64,000 nucleotides of DNA from Microbispora rosea (GCF_900156315.1 NZ_FTNI01000024.1:78950-142949); one strand, 5' to 3'; positions 1-8,896 are shown, numbered from the stretch's first letter. The notes: a model not told the origin generated them from the sequence alone. Numbers and translations are program-made.

Positions 1-50
1 CTCCTGACCCTGCGGCCTGCCCCCGCCCCTCCCCGTCTGTTCCCGACCTC

Positions 51-89
51 CGGCCGGCTCGCGCGCCTCGTCGCCACGCGAGCCGGCCG
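51..89. terminator. GC-rich inverted repeat upstream of the universal stress gene
   Basis: Perfect 13-bp arms (51-63 and 77-89, CGGCCGGCTCGCG and its complement) are separated by 13 bases. No T-run follows, so this could end a gene left of the window or form a leader structure. Nothing convincing is coded between 1 and 261. Confidence 0.4.
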
Positions 90-261
90 CTCCATATCCG
101 CCCGGGGTCCGCCCCGGGTGTCCTGCCCCGAGCCTGTCCTGGGGGGTCTGCCCCGGTGTGTGCCGTGGGGGAGGAGGAAGGTCCCGCCGGGCGGGGACCA
201 GCGGCCCTGCCCCGGACGAGGCCCAGGCGGTCGGATAGGGGCAGGAGCAGAAGGAGGAGCC

Positions 262-1146
262 ATGACCGAACCCGTCATCGTGGGCACCGACGGATCCCGT
301 GCCGCGGCCGCCGCGGTGGAATGGGCCGCCGGCGACGCGGCGCGCAAGGGCCTGCCGCTGCGGATCGTCCACGCGGTGGACCGCCTGCCGTACGAGATCG
401 CGCGCTATCCCGTCCCGATCGAGGACCAGCTCGACCGGGCCGGCCGCCGCATCCTGGAGGAGGCGGAAGAGGCCGTGCGGGAGATCCACCCGGCCGTACG
501 CGTGACCACCGCCATGATCGAGGGCGACCCGTCCCGGGTGCTGCGTCAGGAGGCCGGGAACGCGGCGGAGGTCGTGATCGGCAGCAGGGGACACGGCGGG
601 TTCACCGGCATGCTGCTCGGCTCGGTCGGCATGCACGTCGCCGGTCAGGTCGACGCCCCCGTCGTCGTGGTGCGTGCCGGAGTGCCGGCGTCCCACGGGC
701 TGGTCGTCGTCGGTGTCGACGGCTCCGCGGAGGCCGGCGCCGCCCTGACCTACGCGTTCGAGGAGGCGCGGCTGCGCGACTGCCGCCTGCTCGCCCTGTA
801 CGCCTGGCAGCTTCCGGTGCACCCCTTCGCGCCGGAGATCACCTACGACGTCGACGAGGTGCGCAAGGCCCACGAGGACTGCGCGGCGGGCGCGCTGCGG
901 ACCCACCGGGACCGGTATCCCGACGTCGCCGCGGAGATGCGGGCCGTCTGCGCGCATCCGGTCACCGCGCTGGTCGAGGCGGGAGAGAAGGCCGACCTGC
1001 TCGTCGTGGGGTCGCGAGGGCGCGGCGCCGTCGGCGCGGCGGTGCTCGGCTCGGTGAGCCGGGCGGTCCTGCACCACGCGCACTGCCCCGTGGCGGTGGT
1101 GCGGCCTACCCGGACCGGAGCGCGGAGGCCCTCACCCACGAGTTGA
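262..1146 (+). CDS. Universal stress protein, tandem UspA domains
   Basis: A 294-residue cytoplasmic protein with two UspA domains, roughly residues 1-140 and 148-290. Each opens with a strand followed by a GTDGS or GVDGS element and ends with the nucleotide-binding signature G-S-x-G-x-G-G/A (GSRGHGG and GSRGRGA), which suggests ATP binding by both halves. Tandem Usp proteins of this size are common in actinomycetes and respond to hypoxia or general stress. An upstream in-frame ATG at 118 would add a low-complexity leader. The ATG at 262 is preferred because AGGAGG lies about five bases before it and the Usp fold starts there. It appears to be transcribed alone. Confidence 0.93.
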   Translation: MTEPVIVGTDGSRAAAAAVEWAAGDAARKGLPLRIVHAVDRLPYEIARYPVPIEDQLDRAGRRILEEAEEAVREIHPAVRVTTAMIEGDPSRVLRQEAGNAAEVVIGSRGHGGFTGMLLGSVGMHVAGQVDAPVVVVRAGVPASHGLVVVGVDGSAEAGAALTYAFEEARLRDCRLLALYAWQLPVHPFAPEITYDVDEVRKAHEDCAAGALRTHRDRYPDVAAEMRAVCAHPVTALVEAGEKADLLVVGSRGRGAVGAAVLGSVSRAVLHHAHCPVAVVRPTRTGARRPSPTS

Positions 1147-1184
1147 GGGTTGACGAGCGATCATCGGCGAAATCCGGGAAAAAG

Positions 1185-1207
1185 TCTCATACAGGACTTG
1201 AATGAGA
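1185..1207. promoter_or_regulatory. Inverted repeat in the leader of the DUF6194 gene
   Basis: TCTCAT (1185-1190) and ATGAGA (1202-1207) form a perfect 6-bp inverted repeat with an 11-base spacer, 39 bases before the chosen GTG start. The surrounding 1150-1245 stretch is AT-richer than its neighbours. It may be an operator or a leader hairpin; no regulator can be named. Confidence 0.25.
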
Positions 1208-1245
1208 AACTTGAAGGAGGAAATCCAGCGAGAAAAGGACCTCGT

Positions 1246-1731
1246 GTGACCGAGAACGACGTCATCGAATTCGTGACCGGCCTGCCGGGTGTCGCCGCCT
1301 TCACCGCCGCGGAGGACAACGGCGCGCCGCGGGCGGCATGGGGAGACACCTTCTTCTACTACGACCCCGACGACGAGCCGGCCAACCGGAAGATGCCCTT
1401 CGCCACGATCGTCGTGAAGGATTACGAGGGGTTCGACACCGCCTCCGACCTGAACCGGCCCGGCGTCTTCCGGGTCAACGTCGGGGTCGGCCGCGCCGTG
1501 TTCGAGGAGCTGCTCGGTTATCCGCCGGCCGCGCACGCCGACCGCCACGAGGCGCTGGACTACCGGGTGCCGGACCGGATCCTGCCGCACCCCGTGTACG
1601 CCGCCCAGTCGTGGATCTGCGTGCTCAACCCCGGCGACGGCACCGCCGCGCGGGTGCGCGCTCTCCTCACCGGCGCGCACGCCCGCGCGGCCGCAGGCCA
1701 CAGGCCGGGTGAGCGCACCACTCGGGCGTGA
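1246..1731 (+). CDS. DUF6194 family protein
   Basis: A 161-residue protein of the actinobacterial DUF6194 family, whose function is not established. Family hallmarks are the N-terminal helix followed by LPGV, the EDNGAP-x3-WGD segment, TFFYYDPD, and a downstream FRVNVGVGR strand. The longer reading frame from 1150 adds a weak leader. GTG at 1246 gives the usual family start (M-T-E-N-D-V-I-x-F) with an AAGGA element six bases upstream. Signal peptide and membrane segments are absent. Confidence 0.75.
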   Translation: MTENDVIEFVTGLPGVAAFTAAEDNGAPRAAWGDTFFYYDPDDEPANRKMPFATIVVKDYEGFDTASDLNRPGVFRVNVGVGRAVFEELLGYPPAAHADRHEALDYRVPDRILPHPVYAAQSWICVLNPGDGTAARVRALLTGAHARAAAGHRPGERTTRA

Positions 1732-1739
1732 ACCACCCG

Positions 1740-1765
1740 CACCCGCCGCCGCCCGCCGGCGGGTG
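1740..1765. terminator. Hairpin between DUF6194 and the MTH1187-type gene
   Basis: CACCCGCCG (1740-1748) pairs perfectly with CGGCGGGTG (1757-1765) across an 8-base loop, nine bases after the upstream stop codon. The following TTAG is not a real T-tract, so it would be a weak, actinobacterial-type terminator. Confidence 0.45.
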
Positions 1766-1803
1766 TTAGCGTGGCCCGGGGATGCGATCTTCGAGGAGGT
1801 TTC

Positions 1804-2112
1804 ATGTCGGTTCTCGTCGCGTTCAGCGTCACGCCGATCGGCGCCGGTGAGGACGTCGGCGAGATGGTGGCGGAGGCGGTGCGCGTGGTCCGCGCGTCCG
1901 GGCTGCCCAACCGCACCGACGCCATGTTCACCACCGTCGAGGGGGAGACGTGGGACGAGGTGCTCGCCGTCGTCAAGGACGCGGTCGCCGCCGTCGAGGC
2001 CCGCTGCTCCCGCGTCAGCCTGGTGCTCAAGGCCGACGCCCGCGCCGGGCAGGACAGGCTCGACGCCAAGGTCGCGACCGTCGAGCGCCACCTGGCCGAA
2101 GGCGCCTCCTGA
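1804..2112 (+). CDS. MTH1187/YkoF-type thiamine-binding-like protein (DUF77)
   Basis: A 102-residue single-domain ferredoxin-like-fold protein of the MTH1187/thiamine-binding family. Diagnostic features are the opening strand V-A-F-S-V-T-P-I-G, the [18 protein letters not shown] helix region, the [11 protein letters not shown] segment, and a C-terminal helix ending near the stop. Family members are proposed to bind thiamine or related pyrimidines, but no physiological role is proven here. ATG 1804 has AGGAGG five bases upstream. The gene converges on endonuclease V. Confidence 0.85.
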   Translation: MSVLVAFSVTPIGAGEDVGEMVAEAVRVVRASGLPNRTDAMFTTVEGETWDEVLAVVKDAVAAVEARCSRVSLVLKADARAGQDRLDAKVATVERHLAEGAS

Positions 2113-2138
2113 TCACGTGCGGGGACGCGTCGCCGTAG

Positions 2139-2822
2139 TCAGGTGGAGGCGGCCAGGGCGGCCTTCAGCGCCGTACGCGACAGCCGGTCGGCGGCGCGCG
2201 TCGTCTCGGGGAGCCGGTGACGCGGGGTCAGGGCCAGCACGTCGTGGCAGGCGGTCTCCAGGTCGACGCGGTGGCCGACGGAGACGAAGACCGGCTTCAC
2301 ACCGTCCCGGGTACGCAACACCCGGCCGGCAACCCGGCCGTCCAGAAGCAGTTCGCTCCACGAGCCGCGTTCCCGGCCGGGCGGCTCGAAGGAGCCGACG
2401 AAGGCCGTCTTGCCGACGCCGATCGTGGGCAGGCCGGTGAGCACCCCGAGGTGGCAGGCGAGGCCGAACCGACGGGGATGCGCCAGGCCGTACCCGTCGC
2501 AGACGATCAGGTCGGGTGTGACGGTGAGCCGCTCCAGCGCCTCGACGAGGCTGGGCAGTTCGCGGAAGGCGAGCAGGCCGGGCACGTAGTCGAAGGCGGG
2601 CCGTCCCCGCGCCGTCACCTGCTCGACCACGTCCAGGGTCGTCCCGTCGAGCACCACGACCGCGGCGGCCAGCAGGTCGTCGGCGTAGGCCACATCCACC
2701 CCCGCGACCAGGGCGGGGTCACGGGGACCGGGGCCGCTCAGGTCCAGCCGGGGCCGCAGGGCGTCCTGGATCGCCTCCGCCTCCTCCGCCGTGGCCGGAG
2801 CGGCGATCGAACAGACCTTCAT
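2139..2822 (-). CDS. nfi: Endonuclease V (deoxyinosine 3'-endonuclease)
   Basis: A 227-residue Mg-dependent nuclease that nicks DNA 3' to deoxyinosine and so starts repair of adenine deamination. Family motifs are present in order: VAGVDVAY with the first catalytic Asp, the D-G-Y-G-L-A-H-P-R-R-F-G-L-A-C-H-L-G block, and GVGKTAF. Length matches the family. No Shine-Dalgarno precedes ATG 2822, but TATCGT ends seven bases before it, so a leaderless transcript is plausible. An alternative ATG lies nine codons upstream. It stands alone, convergent with the MTH1187-type gene. Confidence 0.92.
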   Translation of the reverse strand: MKVCSIAAPATAEEAEAIQDALRPRLDLSGPGPRDPALVAGVDVAYADDLLAAAVVVLDGTTLDVVEQVTARGRPAFDYVPGLLAFRELPSLVEALERLTVTPDLIVCDGYGLAHPRRFGLACHLGVLTGLPTIGVGKTAFVGSFEPPGRERGSWSELLLDGRVAGRVLRTRDGVKPVFVSVGHRVDLETACHDVLALTPRHRLPETTRAADRLSRTALKAALAAST

Positions 2823-2947
2823 GGGGGGAACGATAGACGCCGTCCCCATACGCGGAAGAGCCGGAGCGGCGTCGGGCAGGGCGATACCCGCGCAGACCGG
2901 TCGTGGCGGGCCGGCGAGGATGAGCTCGCCGGCCCGCCACTCGCCGG

Positions 2948-5908
2948 CTACCGAACCGTCAACTTCTGGTAGTCGGCGGCGTGGGGCTGGTAGGTCGGGT
3001 TGCCGGAGTAGGCGACGTGGACCGGGTACACCCCGCGCTGCAGATCGGCGGTCCGCAGTGTGACGACGGCCTCGCCGTCCGCCAGCGGCACGACCTGCAC
3101 GGTGCCGCCGAAGGTGACGGTGACCTCGCCGGTCGGGGTCGGAGCGTCCTTCTTGTGCCCGCCCGCCGGCCCGACGGTCACGTTCAGCGTGAACGTGTCC
3201 CCGCGGACAACCGACGCCGGCGCGGTTTTCGCCTTGACCTTGACGGCGTTGGGGCCGGAGGGCACCTGGAACGACGCCGTGCCCTCCGATGCCTTCAGGT
3301 AGTCGAAGCCGAGGTACTCGGCCTTGACCGTGCGGGCGCCCGAAGGCAGGCCCGCCGGCAGCGTGACCGTGGCCGCGCCGTCCTTCAGGTGGGCGAGCTT
3401 CGACCACGAGCCGATGCTGAACCGCACCTGACCGCCGGTCTCGAACCCGTCGGCCGCCTTGACCGTGGCGGTGGCCGTGGTCGTCTGGGCCCCGCTCGCG
3501 TACGGCTCGACGGCCACCTCAGTGGTGGTCGTGACATCGCTGTTCGGGATCCCGCGGATGTCGTTCCACTCGCGGAGGGTGATCGGGATCACGGTGCCGT
3601 GACGCGGACGTGCGACGCCCGCGTTGGTCATCGTGATCGCCTTGGCGTTCCAGGTCGGAGCCTCGATGTTCTCGTGGCACGCGGCCTGGTATCCACCACC
3701 GTTCGTGTACCGGTCACCCCAGAGGTAGAACTGGCCGGGGCAGGAGGTGTCACCGGGGTTGGCCTTGAAGATGATCGGCCCCTCGTACCCCTGGTTGGCG
3801 GCCCACGTCGTGCGCCCCAGAGCCGGAGCGACCAACGTCCAGTGGTTGATGTCGCTGTCCAGGAAGTCGGTGTGCTTCTCCGAGAAGATGTCCGAGCCCT
3901 GGTTGCCGGCCTCGTTCTTGGTCACGCGGTAGTACTGGTCGCCGACCCGGATCGCGGTCGTGTCGATCCGCGACAGAGGGGCCGGGTTCTGCCAGACCTT
4001 GGGATCGGAGAACGTCTGGAAGTCGCGCGTCGTGGTGTACCACATCTGCGCGTTCCCCTGACCGGTGCGGTTCACGGGGTCGTTCCACAGTGACTGCGCC
4101 CAGAAGACGGCGTAGGCGCCGATCTCCTCGACCCACAGCGACTCGGGTGCGAAGGCGTTGCCCGCGTTGTCGGGCGCGACCTTCACGTGTCGCTGAGGGG
4201 TCCAGTGCACGAGGTCGTGCGACTCGAACACCTCGATGTACTGGGTGTCGTTGATGGCGTATCCGCCCTGGTCGTACCAGTTCAGGTCGGTGGCGATCAT
4301 GTAGAACGTGTCGCCGTCGGGTGAGCGGACGATGTGCGGGTCGCGAAGGCCCTGGTCGCCCAGCTGCGAGATGAGCGACGGCCGGCCTCCGGTCAGACCG
4401 GTCCAGTCCAGAGCGGTGTTTCCGTTGGACGTCGCGAACATGATCTGCTCGCCGTCGGCGATCCCCTCGCCCTTGAAGTACCCCATGAAGTACCGCTCGT
4501 ACTCCTCGGAGCGGGGCATGGCGGTGATGGTCACCGGGAACGACTTCGTCTTCGAGGCCGAACCCTTGGTGATGGTCGCCGTCAGGACGCCCTCGACGTC
4601 CGCACGGCCGAAGGCCGGGCGGGTCACCTTACCCGTCGGGGTGACGAGGTCGGTGGTCGACTTCCAGGTGATCGCGGATCCGAACTCGCCGGTGGCAGGG
4701 AGGTCCAAGTTTCCGCGCACGTGGTCGGTGGCGTGCAGGGCCAGGTCGAACGTGTCACGGTCGACCGCCTGCGCGTCGTCGAACTCGGCCTTCACCACGA
4801 TGGGGATCTCCCGTGTGGTGACCTCCTGGGCGCCCTTGCGGACGGTCGCCGTGAGCGTGGCCGTCGCGTCGGGCTGCCCCTGGGCGGGCCGGGTGATCTT
4901 GCCGGTCACCGCGACCTTGCGCGCGCTGTTGACGGCCGGCGGGGTGTAGACCTGGACGACCGACGGGTCCGAACTCGTCCACGTGATGGTCGAGCCCGCC
5001 GTGGAGCCCACCTTGGGCAGTACGATGTCGCGGACGATCGCGCTGGTCAGACCGAGGTCGATGGCCTCGGCGTCGGCGCGCACGCCGTCGGAGACGGTTC
5101 TTTCCGCCAGGGCGAGTGTCTCGTCGAGGCTCACCGCCCGGTCGTAGACCCGGAAGTCCCTGATCGTTCCGCGGAATGAGTAGTGGCCCGACGTCTGCGA
5201 GCGAGCGAGGAAGTTGCAGTTGGTGCCCGCGGCGTTCACCGACGGCGGCGTGGTCAGGTTCGCCGACGTCGCGTGCAGCACGCCGTCGAGGTAGAGCCTG
5301 CCGGTCCAGCTCGTGCCGTTCGCGTTCAGCGACTGGGTGTAGGTGACGTGCGTCCACGCTCCCTCGGGCATGCGGACCCGATTCTGCTGGATGTTCGCCG
5401 AACCCACCGCGACGCGGAACCGCTGGGTGTTCGACGCGAAGATGGAGCCCTGGGCGCCGGTGTCGGCGTCGCACGAGCCGGACTTCGCGCCGAAGCTCCA
5501 CATCTGGTGCTCGCCGACGTTCGCCGGGTCGATCCGCACGTCATAGTCGACGGTGAGGTTCGACATGCCGGCGGTGATGTCGTCCGGCAGGGCCACGTAC
5601 GCGCCGTCGAGGGCGCTCTCGTAGGAGTCGGGGTTGAACCTGACTCCGTCGCCGGTCAAGGTCGCCTTCTCCGGATGCACGAGCGTGGCGTTCGCCGCCG
5701 GGCCCGCGCTACCCGAGTTGACCAGCGTCGTCCCACTGGTCTCGTCGAGGGCGAAGTGGTGCACCAGACCCTCGTCGAGCTTCTCCTCGGCAGCCTGCGA
5801 GGGCGTCGCCGCGAGCGAGACCGAGAGAAGCGCACCCAGTGCCAGGCCCGCGACACCTCTGCTCGTGCGACTCAGCCTGCGACGTGACGTTCGCTGTCGC
5901 AATATCAA
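2948..5908 (-). CDS. Secreted multidomain GH43-type glycoside hydrolase with LamG and Ig-like domains
   Basis: A 986-residue exported protein. A twin-Arg-like, Arg-rich signal region is followed by a hydrophobic core and probable cleavage after A-T-P-S-Q-A (about residue 39). Then come a LamG/jellyroll domain (about 45-255), two atrophied bacterial Ig-like domains (about 265-460), a five-bladed GH43-like propeller (about 465-770) with LRDPHIVRS and FAPESLWVEE motifs, and two C-terminal Ig-like repeats. GH43 enzymes attack arabinan, arabinoxylan or related glycans; the exact substrate is not visible. The start is TTG 5908, five bases after GGAGG, and replaces the longer frame that lacks a signal sequence. 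A second TTG six bases downstream is possible. It is divergent from the secreted esterase. Confidence 0.82.
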   Translation of the reverse strand: MILRQRTSRRRLSRTSRGVAGLALGALLSVSLAATPSQAAEEKLDEGLVHHFALDETSGTTLVNSGSAGPAANATLVHPEKATLTGDGVRFNPDSYESALDGAYVALPDDITAGMSNLTVDYDVRIDPANVGEHQMWSFGAKSGSCDADTGAQGSIFASNTQRFRVAVGSANIQQNRVRMPEGAWTHVTYTQSLNANGTSWTGRLYLDGVLHATSANLTTPPSVNAAGTNCNFLARSQTSGHYSFRGTIRDFRVYDRAVSLDETLALAERTVSDGVRADAEAIDLGLTSAIVRDIVLPKVGSTAGSTITWTSSDPSVVQVYTPPAVNSARKVAVTGKITRPAQGQPDATATLTATVRKGAQEVTTREIPIVVKAEFDDAQAVDRDTFDLALHATDHVRGNLDLPATGEFGSAITWKSTTDLVTPTGKVTRPAFGRADVEGVLTATITKGSASKTKSFPVTITAMPRSEEYERYFMGYFKGEGIADGEQIMFATSNGNTALDWTGLTGGRPSLISQLGDQGLRDPHIVRSPDGDTFYMIATDLNWYDQGGYAINDTQYIEVFESHDLVHWTPQRHVKVAPDNAGNAFAPESLWVEEIGAYAVFWAQSLWNDPVNRTGQGNAQMWYTTTRDFQTFSDPKVWQNPAPLSRIDTTAIRVGDQYYRVTKNEAGNQGSDIFSEKHTDFLDSDINHWTLVAPALGRTTWAANQGYEGPIIFKANPGDTSCPGQFYLWGDRYTNGGGYQAACHENIEAPTWNAKAITMTNAGVARPRHGTVIPITLREWNDIRGIPNSDVTTTTEVAVEPYASGAQTTTATATVKAADGFETGGQVRFSIGSWSKLAHLKDGAATVTLPAGLPSGARTVKAEYLGFDYLKASEGTASFQVPSGPNAVKVKAKTAPASVVRGDTFTLNVTVGPAGGHKKDAPTPTGEVTVTFGGTVQVVPLADGEAVVTLRTADLQRGVYPVHVAYSGNPTYQPHAADYQKLTVR

Positions 5909-5961
5909 TCGATCCTCCCTGCGGGTATTGAATGCCGACACTAACCTCCAGTCGCAGCGAA

Positions 5962-5975
5962 AGATAGCGTTAACA
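5962..5975. promoter_or_regulatory. LacI-type operator-like site upstream of the GH43 gene
   Basis: Read on the minus strand this is TGTTAACGCTATCT, matching 11 of 14 bases of the perfect palindrome TGTTAGCGCTAACA found before the GH54 gene at 51455-51468. It lies 54 bases upstream of the TTG start, a usual operator position. Confidence 0.5.
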
Positions 5976-6093
5976 TACGCAGACTTTGTGGGCCGAACGA
6001 TGAAAGTTGCGCGGGACCTCGCTAAAGGTCGCGCTCCGATTCTGATTGCCGGCTGCCTCCCGCCTGCCGAGGCCGGATGCGACTTCATTGCGC

Positions 6094-6126
6094 ATATTGC
6101 AACGCATGGAACGTCATATGCAATTT
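6094..6126. promoter_or_regulatory. TTGCA inverted repeat upstream of the esterase promoter
   Basis: ATTGCA (6096-6101) and TGCAAT (6119-6124) form an inverted repeat with a 17-base spacer, extendable to 7 of 8 matched bases per arm. It lies directly upstream of the -35 box at 6131. Similar TTGCA boxes and a shared CATATGC sequence occur before the ABC-importer promoter near 8766-8832. Confidence 0.4.
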
Positions 6127-6130
6127 GCTC

Positions 6131-6158
6131 TTGACATCGGTGGGCGTCCACCTACGAT
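6131..6158 (+). promoter_or_regulatory. Promoter of the secreted esterase gene
   Basis: TTGACA (6131-6136), a 16-base spacer and TACGAT (6153-6158) match the vegetative consensus. Transcription would begin near 6165, giving a leader of about 60 bases with GAGGGAG before the GTG start. Hexamers and spacer length are identical to the promoter at 8814-8841. Confidence 0.65.
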
Positions 6159-6223
6159 CATGGCAACGGTCAGGTCCGATTCGTTACGTCTGACCACTTT
6201 TCACTCTTCGGAGGGAGAGCAAC

Positions 6224-7798
6224 GTGCCCGTCGCCCATCCCCATCGTCCGCCGAGGATTCAACGAGGTAGAAGGCTGAGGTCGCTTCTGGCCGGCCTCAC
6301 GGTCGCGACAGCGGTGGCCGCGGTCGGGGTGTCGGCCCCTCCGGCCTCGGCGGCGCCGGTGAAGCCGCTGGGGCCGACCCTGGTCAAGTCCGACGCGCCC
6401 CCGACCGGGTACGCGGTGACATTCCGATACCAGGCGCCCGCCGGCGTCGACAGCGTGCAGATCTACGGCGACTGGTTCTTCGCTCAGCCCGACAACGTCG
6501 GCGACAACCACCCGCCGTCCCAGTGGCAGCCGGGCGACACCGCGGCCACCCCCTGGCGCATCCTGCCCATGCAACTCGGGTCCGACGGGGTATGGGAGAT
6601 CACCGTCCCGTTACCCGCCGGAACGTTCCGCTACGCCTTCACCCACGACTGCACCAACGTGGAGGCCACCGGCTGCGCGCTGCACGACGACCCGGCCAAC
6701 CGGTGGGAGGTGCAGCCCCAGTACCCGAGCGCGCCGGGCGCGGTGCGCAGCACGATTTACGTACCGAGCAGCGCGAAGTTCCCCACCTACGACAACGACT
6801 ATCAGGCGCCGGTCAAGGCCGATGAGGCCGGGAAGCTGGAGTCGCGGCGGTATCCGTCGCCGCTGTCGACCAACCCGGCCGGGGTGCATGACATCGTCGT
6901 CTACACGCCGCACGGTTACGACCCGAACCGGGCGACGCCCTATCCCACGCTCTACCTGAGCCACGGTGCCGGGGACAGCTCGATCGCCTGGACGATGCAG
7001 GGCGTGGCCCACCACATCGTGGAGAACGCCATCAGGGACGGCGCGGTGCAGCCGATGGTGGTCGTGTCCACCGACTTCAACGGCCTGCCCGGTGGCAACC
7101 AGGGGTACGCCAACGAGCTGCGCAACAACGTCATCCCGTTCGTGGAGCAGAACTACCACGTCTCGACCCGGCCGGAGGACCGCGCCTTCGGCGGGTTCTC
7201 GGCGGGCGGGAGTCGCGCGTTCACCATCATGTACGACAACACCGACCTGTTCGCCTACGACGCCGCCTGGAGCATCGGCGGGCCGGCCGCCTCGCAGGCG
7301 CAGATCGACCGCCTGAAGACGGTGCCCGGCGGCCTCCTCTTCGGCACCGGACGGCAGGACGGCACCAGCGCCCAGAGCCTGCACACACGCGCCGAGGCGC
7401 TGCGGTCCGCCGGAGTCGACATCAAGGAGTACTACGTCGACGGCATGCACACCTGGCATGTCTGGCGTCCGATGCTCAACTTCTATCTGCGTAACGTGGC
7501 GTTCCGCACCACCACGACGGGCCTGGACGTCACCGCCACGCCCGCCGGGAACTCCCACAACGTCAGGCTCACGGCGACCGCCGCGGTGGGCACCGTGACC
7601 GCCAACGTCGCCTCCCCCACCGGCAAGGTCGACTTCTACGCCGGTGACACCCACCTCGGATCCGCACCGGTCAAGGACGGTGTGGCCACCTTCCGCAAGG
7701 CCGTCGAGGGCGCGCTCCTCGACGGCCCCGTCGTCGCCCGCTACCCGGGCGACAAACTGTTCAACGCGTCACAGAGCACGCAGGTGACCGTCGACTGA
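6224..7798 (+). CDS. Secreted esterase (CE1/EstD-like) with N-terminal E-set domain and C-terminal Ig-like domain
   Basis: A 524-residue exported protein. A signal peptide ends near A-P-P-A-S-A-A (about residue 43). Next come an E-set/CBM48-like domain (about 55-175), an alpha/beta-hydrolase esterase domain (about 200-430) and a C-terminal Ig-like repeat (about 435-524). The nucleophile elbow is G-F-S-A-G-G with Ser326; the likely catalytic His lies in the later G-M-H-T-W-H-V-W segment. CE1-type enzymes remove feruloyl or acetyl groups from xylan and related glycans; the actual ester is unknown. GTG 6224 follows GAGGGAGAGC. Divergent transcription from the GH43 gene suggests joint work on decorated arabinoxylan. 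Confidence 0.83.
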   Translation: MPVAHPHRPPRIQRGRRLRSLLAGLTVATAVAAVGVSAPPASAAPVKPLGPTLVKSDAPPTGYAVTFRYQAPAGVDSVQIYGDWFFAQPDNVGDNHPPSQWQPGDTAATPWRILPMQLGSDGVWEITVPLPAGTFRYAFTHDCTNVEATGCALHDDPANRWEVQPQYPSAPGAVRSTIYVPSSAKFPTYDNDYQAPVKADEAGKLESRRYPSPLSTNPAGVHDIVVYTPHGYDPNRATPYPTLYLSHGAGDSSIAWTMQGVAHHIVENAIRDGAVQPMVVVSTDFNGLPGGNQGYANELRNNVIPFVEQNYHVSTRPEDRAFGGFSAGGSRAFTIMYDNTDLFAYDAAWSIGGPAASQAQIDRLKTVPGGLLFGTGRQDGTSAQSLHTRAEALRSAGVDIKEYYVDGMHTWHVWRPMLNFYLRNVAFRTTTTGLDVTATPAGNSHNVRLTATAAVGTVTANVASPTGKVDFYAGDTHLGSAPVKDGVATFRKAVEGALLDGPVVARYPGDKLFNASQSTQVTVD

Positions 7799-7826
7799 CC
7801 TGGTTCCTTCCACCGACCCGGCAGGG

Positions 7827-7869
7827 CCTTGCCGTGGCGCCTCCCACCTACGGAGGTGCCACGGCAAGG
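7827..7869. terminator. Strong bidirectional hairpin between esterase and IclR genes
   Basis: Arms 7827-7844 and 7852-7869 pair over 18 bp (one G-U wobble) around a 7-base loop, 29 bases after the esterase stop. The two flanking genes are convergent, so it can serve both. Confidence 0.8.
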
Positions 7870-7982
7870 TCGTCTGAAGACCCGAGCCTGCGACCTAGCC
7901 TGCGATCTGGGGAAGCCCTGGGAGAGTCGGCGTGTCAGGCCAACGCCGACGGCACCTCGAAGTGCCCCCCACAGGTCGCGAC

Positions 7983-8750
7983 TCAGCTCGCCGGCGGCGC
8001 CTCCGGCGTGTATCCGACTTCTTGTGAGATCAGCGTCGCGGTCTCCAGCAGCAGCGGAAGTTTCTCCTTCAACTGGTCCAAGGTCTCGATCACCTCGATC
8101 GCGGTGATGGAGACGGCGGCGACGACCTTGCCGCGTGAATCCCTGACCGGCGCGGCCACGCACATGACGTAGGCGTCGTGCTCTCCGTTGTCGACAGACC
8201 AGCCTTGCTCGCGGACCTGCGCGAGTTCGGCTTCGAAGGACTCGCGATCGGTGATCGTCGTGTCGGTGTACCGGTCGAAGTCGACGTGCGCGAGCAGGCG
8301 ATCGCGGTCCTCCCTGGGGAGGTAGGCGAGGATCGCCTTCCCGACGGCGCTCGCATACAGTGAGACGGCCCGGCCGATCCGAGACGGCAGCTTCACCGCG
8401 TCGAACGCGGGGCTGTCGACCTTGTCGATGTAAATGATCTCGTTGCCGGTCAGCTGTGCCAGGTGCACGGTATGGCCCGTCTGCCCCTGGAGCCGGCGCA
8501 GGTGCGCGGACGCGAACTGACGTAGGTCCATCGAGCCGAGCGCGAGCTCGGACAGTTCGATGAGCCCGCTCCCGAACACGTAGGTCCCCGCCCCTGTCTT
8601 GCGCACGAACCGCGCGGCCTCAAGCGCTTGCAAGATCCGCAAAGCCGTGGACTTGTGGACGCCGAGCACGTCCGCGGCCTCCGTGAGGGTCAGCGGATGT
8701 TCCGCTGCCACCCGGATCAGGTTGATCGCGCGCTGGATGGATTGTGCCAC
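7983..8750 (-). CDS. IclR family transcriptional regulator
   Basis: A 255-residue regulator with the IclR layout. The N-terminal winged helix (about 1-65) contains the recognition segment L-G-V-H-K-S-T-A-L-R-I-L-Q. The C-terminal effector domain (about 75-245) has the S-A-V-G-K-A-I-L-A motif and later C-V-A-A-P-V-R-D. IclR proteins typically sense small organic or sugar acids. It is divergent from the ABC importer and dehydratase genes, whose pathway would yield such acids, so it is the natural regulator of that operon (inference). GTG 8750 is six bases from AGGGAGG. Confidence 0.9.
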   Translation of the reverse strand: MAQSIQRAINLIRVAAEHPLTLTEAADVLGVHKSTALRILQALEAARFVRKTGAGTYVFGSGLIELSELALGSMDLRQFASAHLRRLQGQTGHTVHLAQLTGNEIIYIDKVDSPAFDAVKLPSRIGRAVSLYASAVGKAILAYLPREDRDRLLAHVDFDRYTDTTITDRESFEAELAQVREQGWSVDNGEHDAYVMCVAAPVRDSRGKVVAAVSITAIEVIETLDQLKEKLPLLLETATLISQEVGYTPEAPPAS

Positions 8751-8765
8751 TACTGCCCTCCCTGC

Positions 8766-8795
8766 GTTGCACTACGCGCAATGTAGAGCATATGC
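8766..8795. promoter_or_regulatory. Candidate IclR operator between iclR and the ABC operon
   Basis: TTGC (8767-8770) and GCAA (8778-8781) flank ACTACGC, a 15-bp imperfect palindrome of the size bound by IclR dimers. It is followed by GCATATGC (8788-8795). Further GTTGC copies lie inside the promoter spacer (8822-8826, 8831-8835) and after the -10 (8843-8847). Confidence 0.45.
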
Positions 8796-8813
8796 CGCGC
8801 AACCGCTCGCTCC

Positions 8814-8841
8814 TTGACAGTGTTGCACATGTTGCTACGAT
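8814..8841 (+). promoter_or_regulatory. Promoter of the ABC importer/sugar-acid operon
   Basis: TTGACA (8814-8819), a 16-base spacer and TACGAT (8836-8841). GTTGC boxes inside the spacer suggest direct control by a bound regulator. The leader is about 50 bases long to ATG 8897. Confidence 0.65.
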
Positions 8842-8896
8842 CGTTGCAAGAAAACGGCGTTTCGGGGGAACGAACGGTTGATTACGGGAGTAACAC

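Noticed and set aside
7834..8172. 112-codon plus-strand frame between the esterase and IclR genes
   Set aside because: Starts inside the terminator hairpin and is antisense to the IclR C-terminus.
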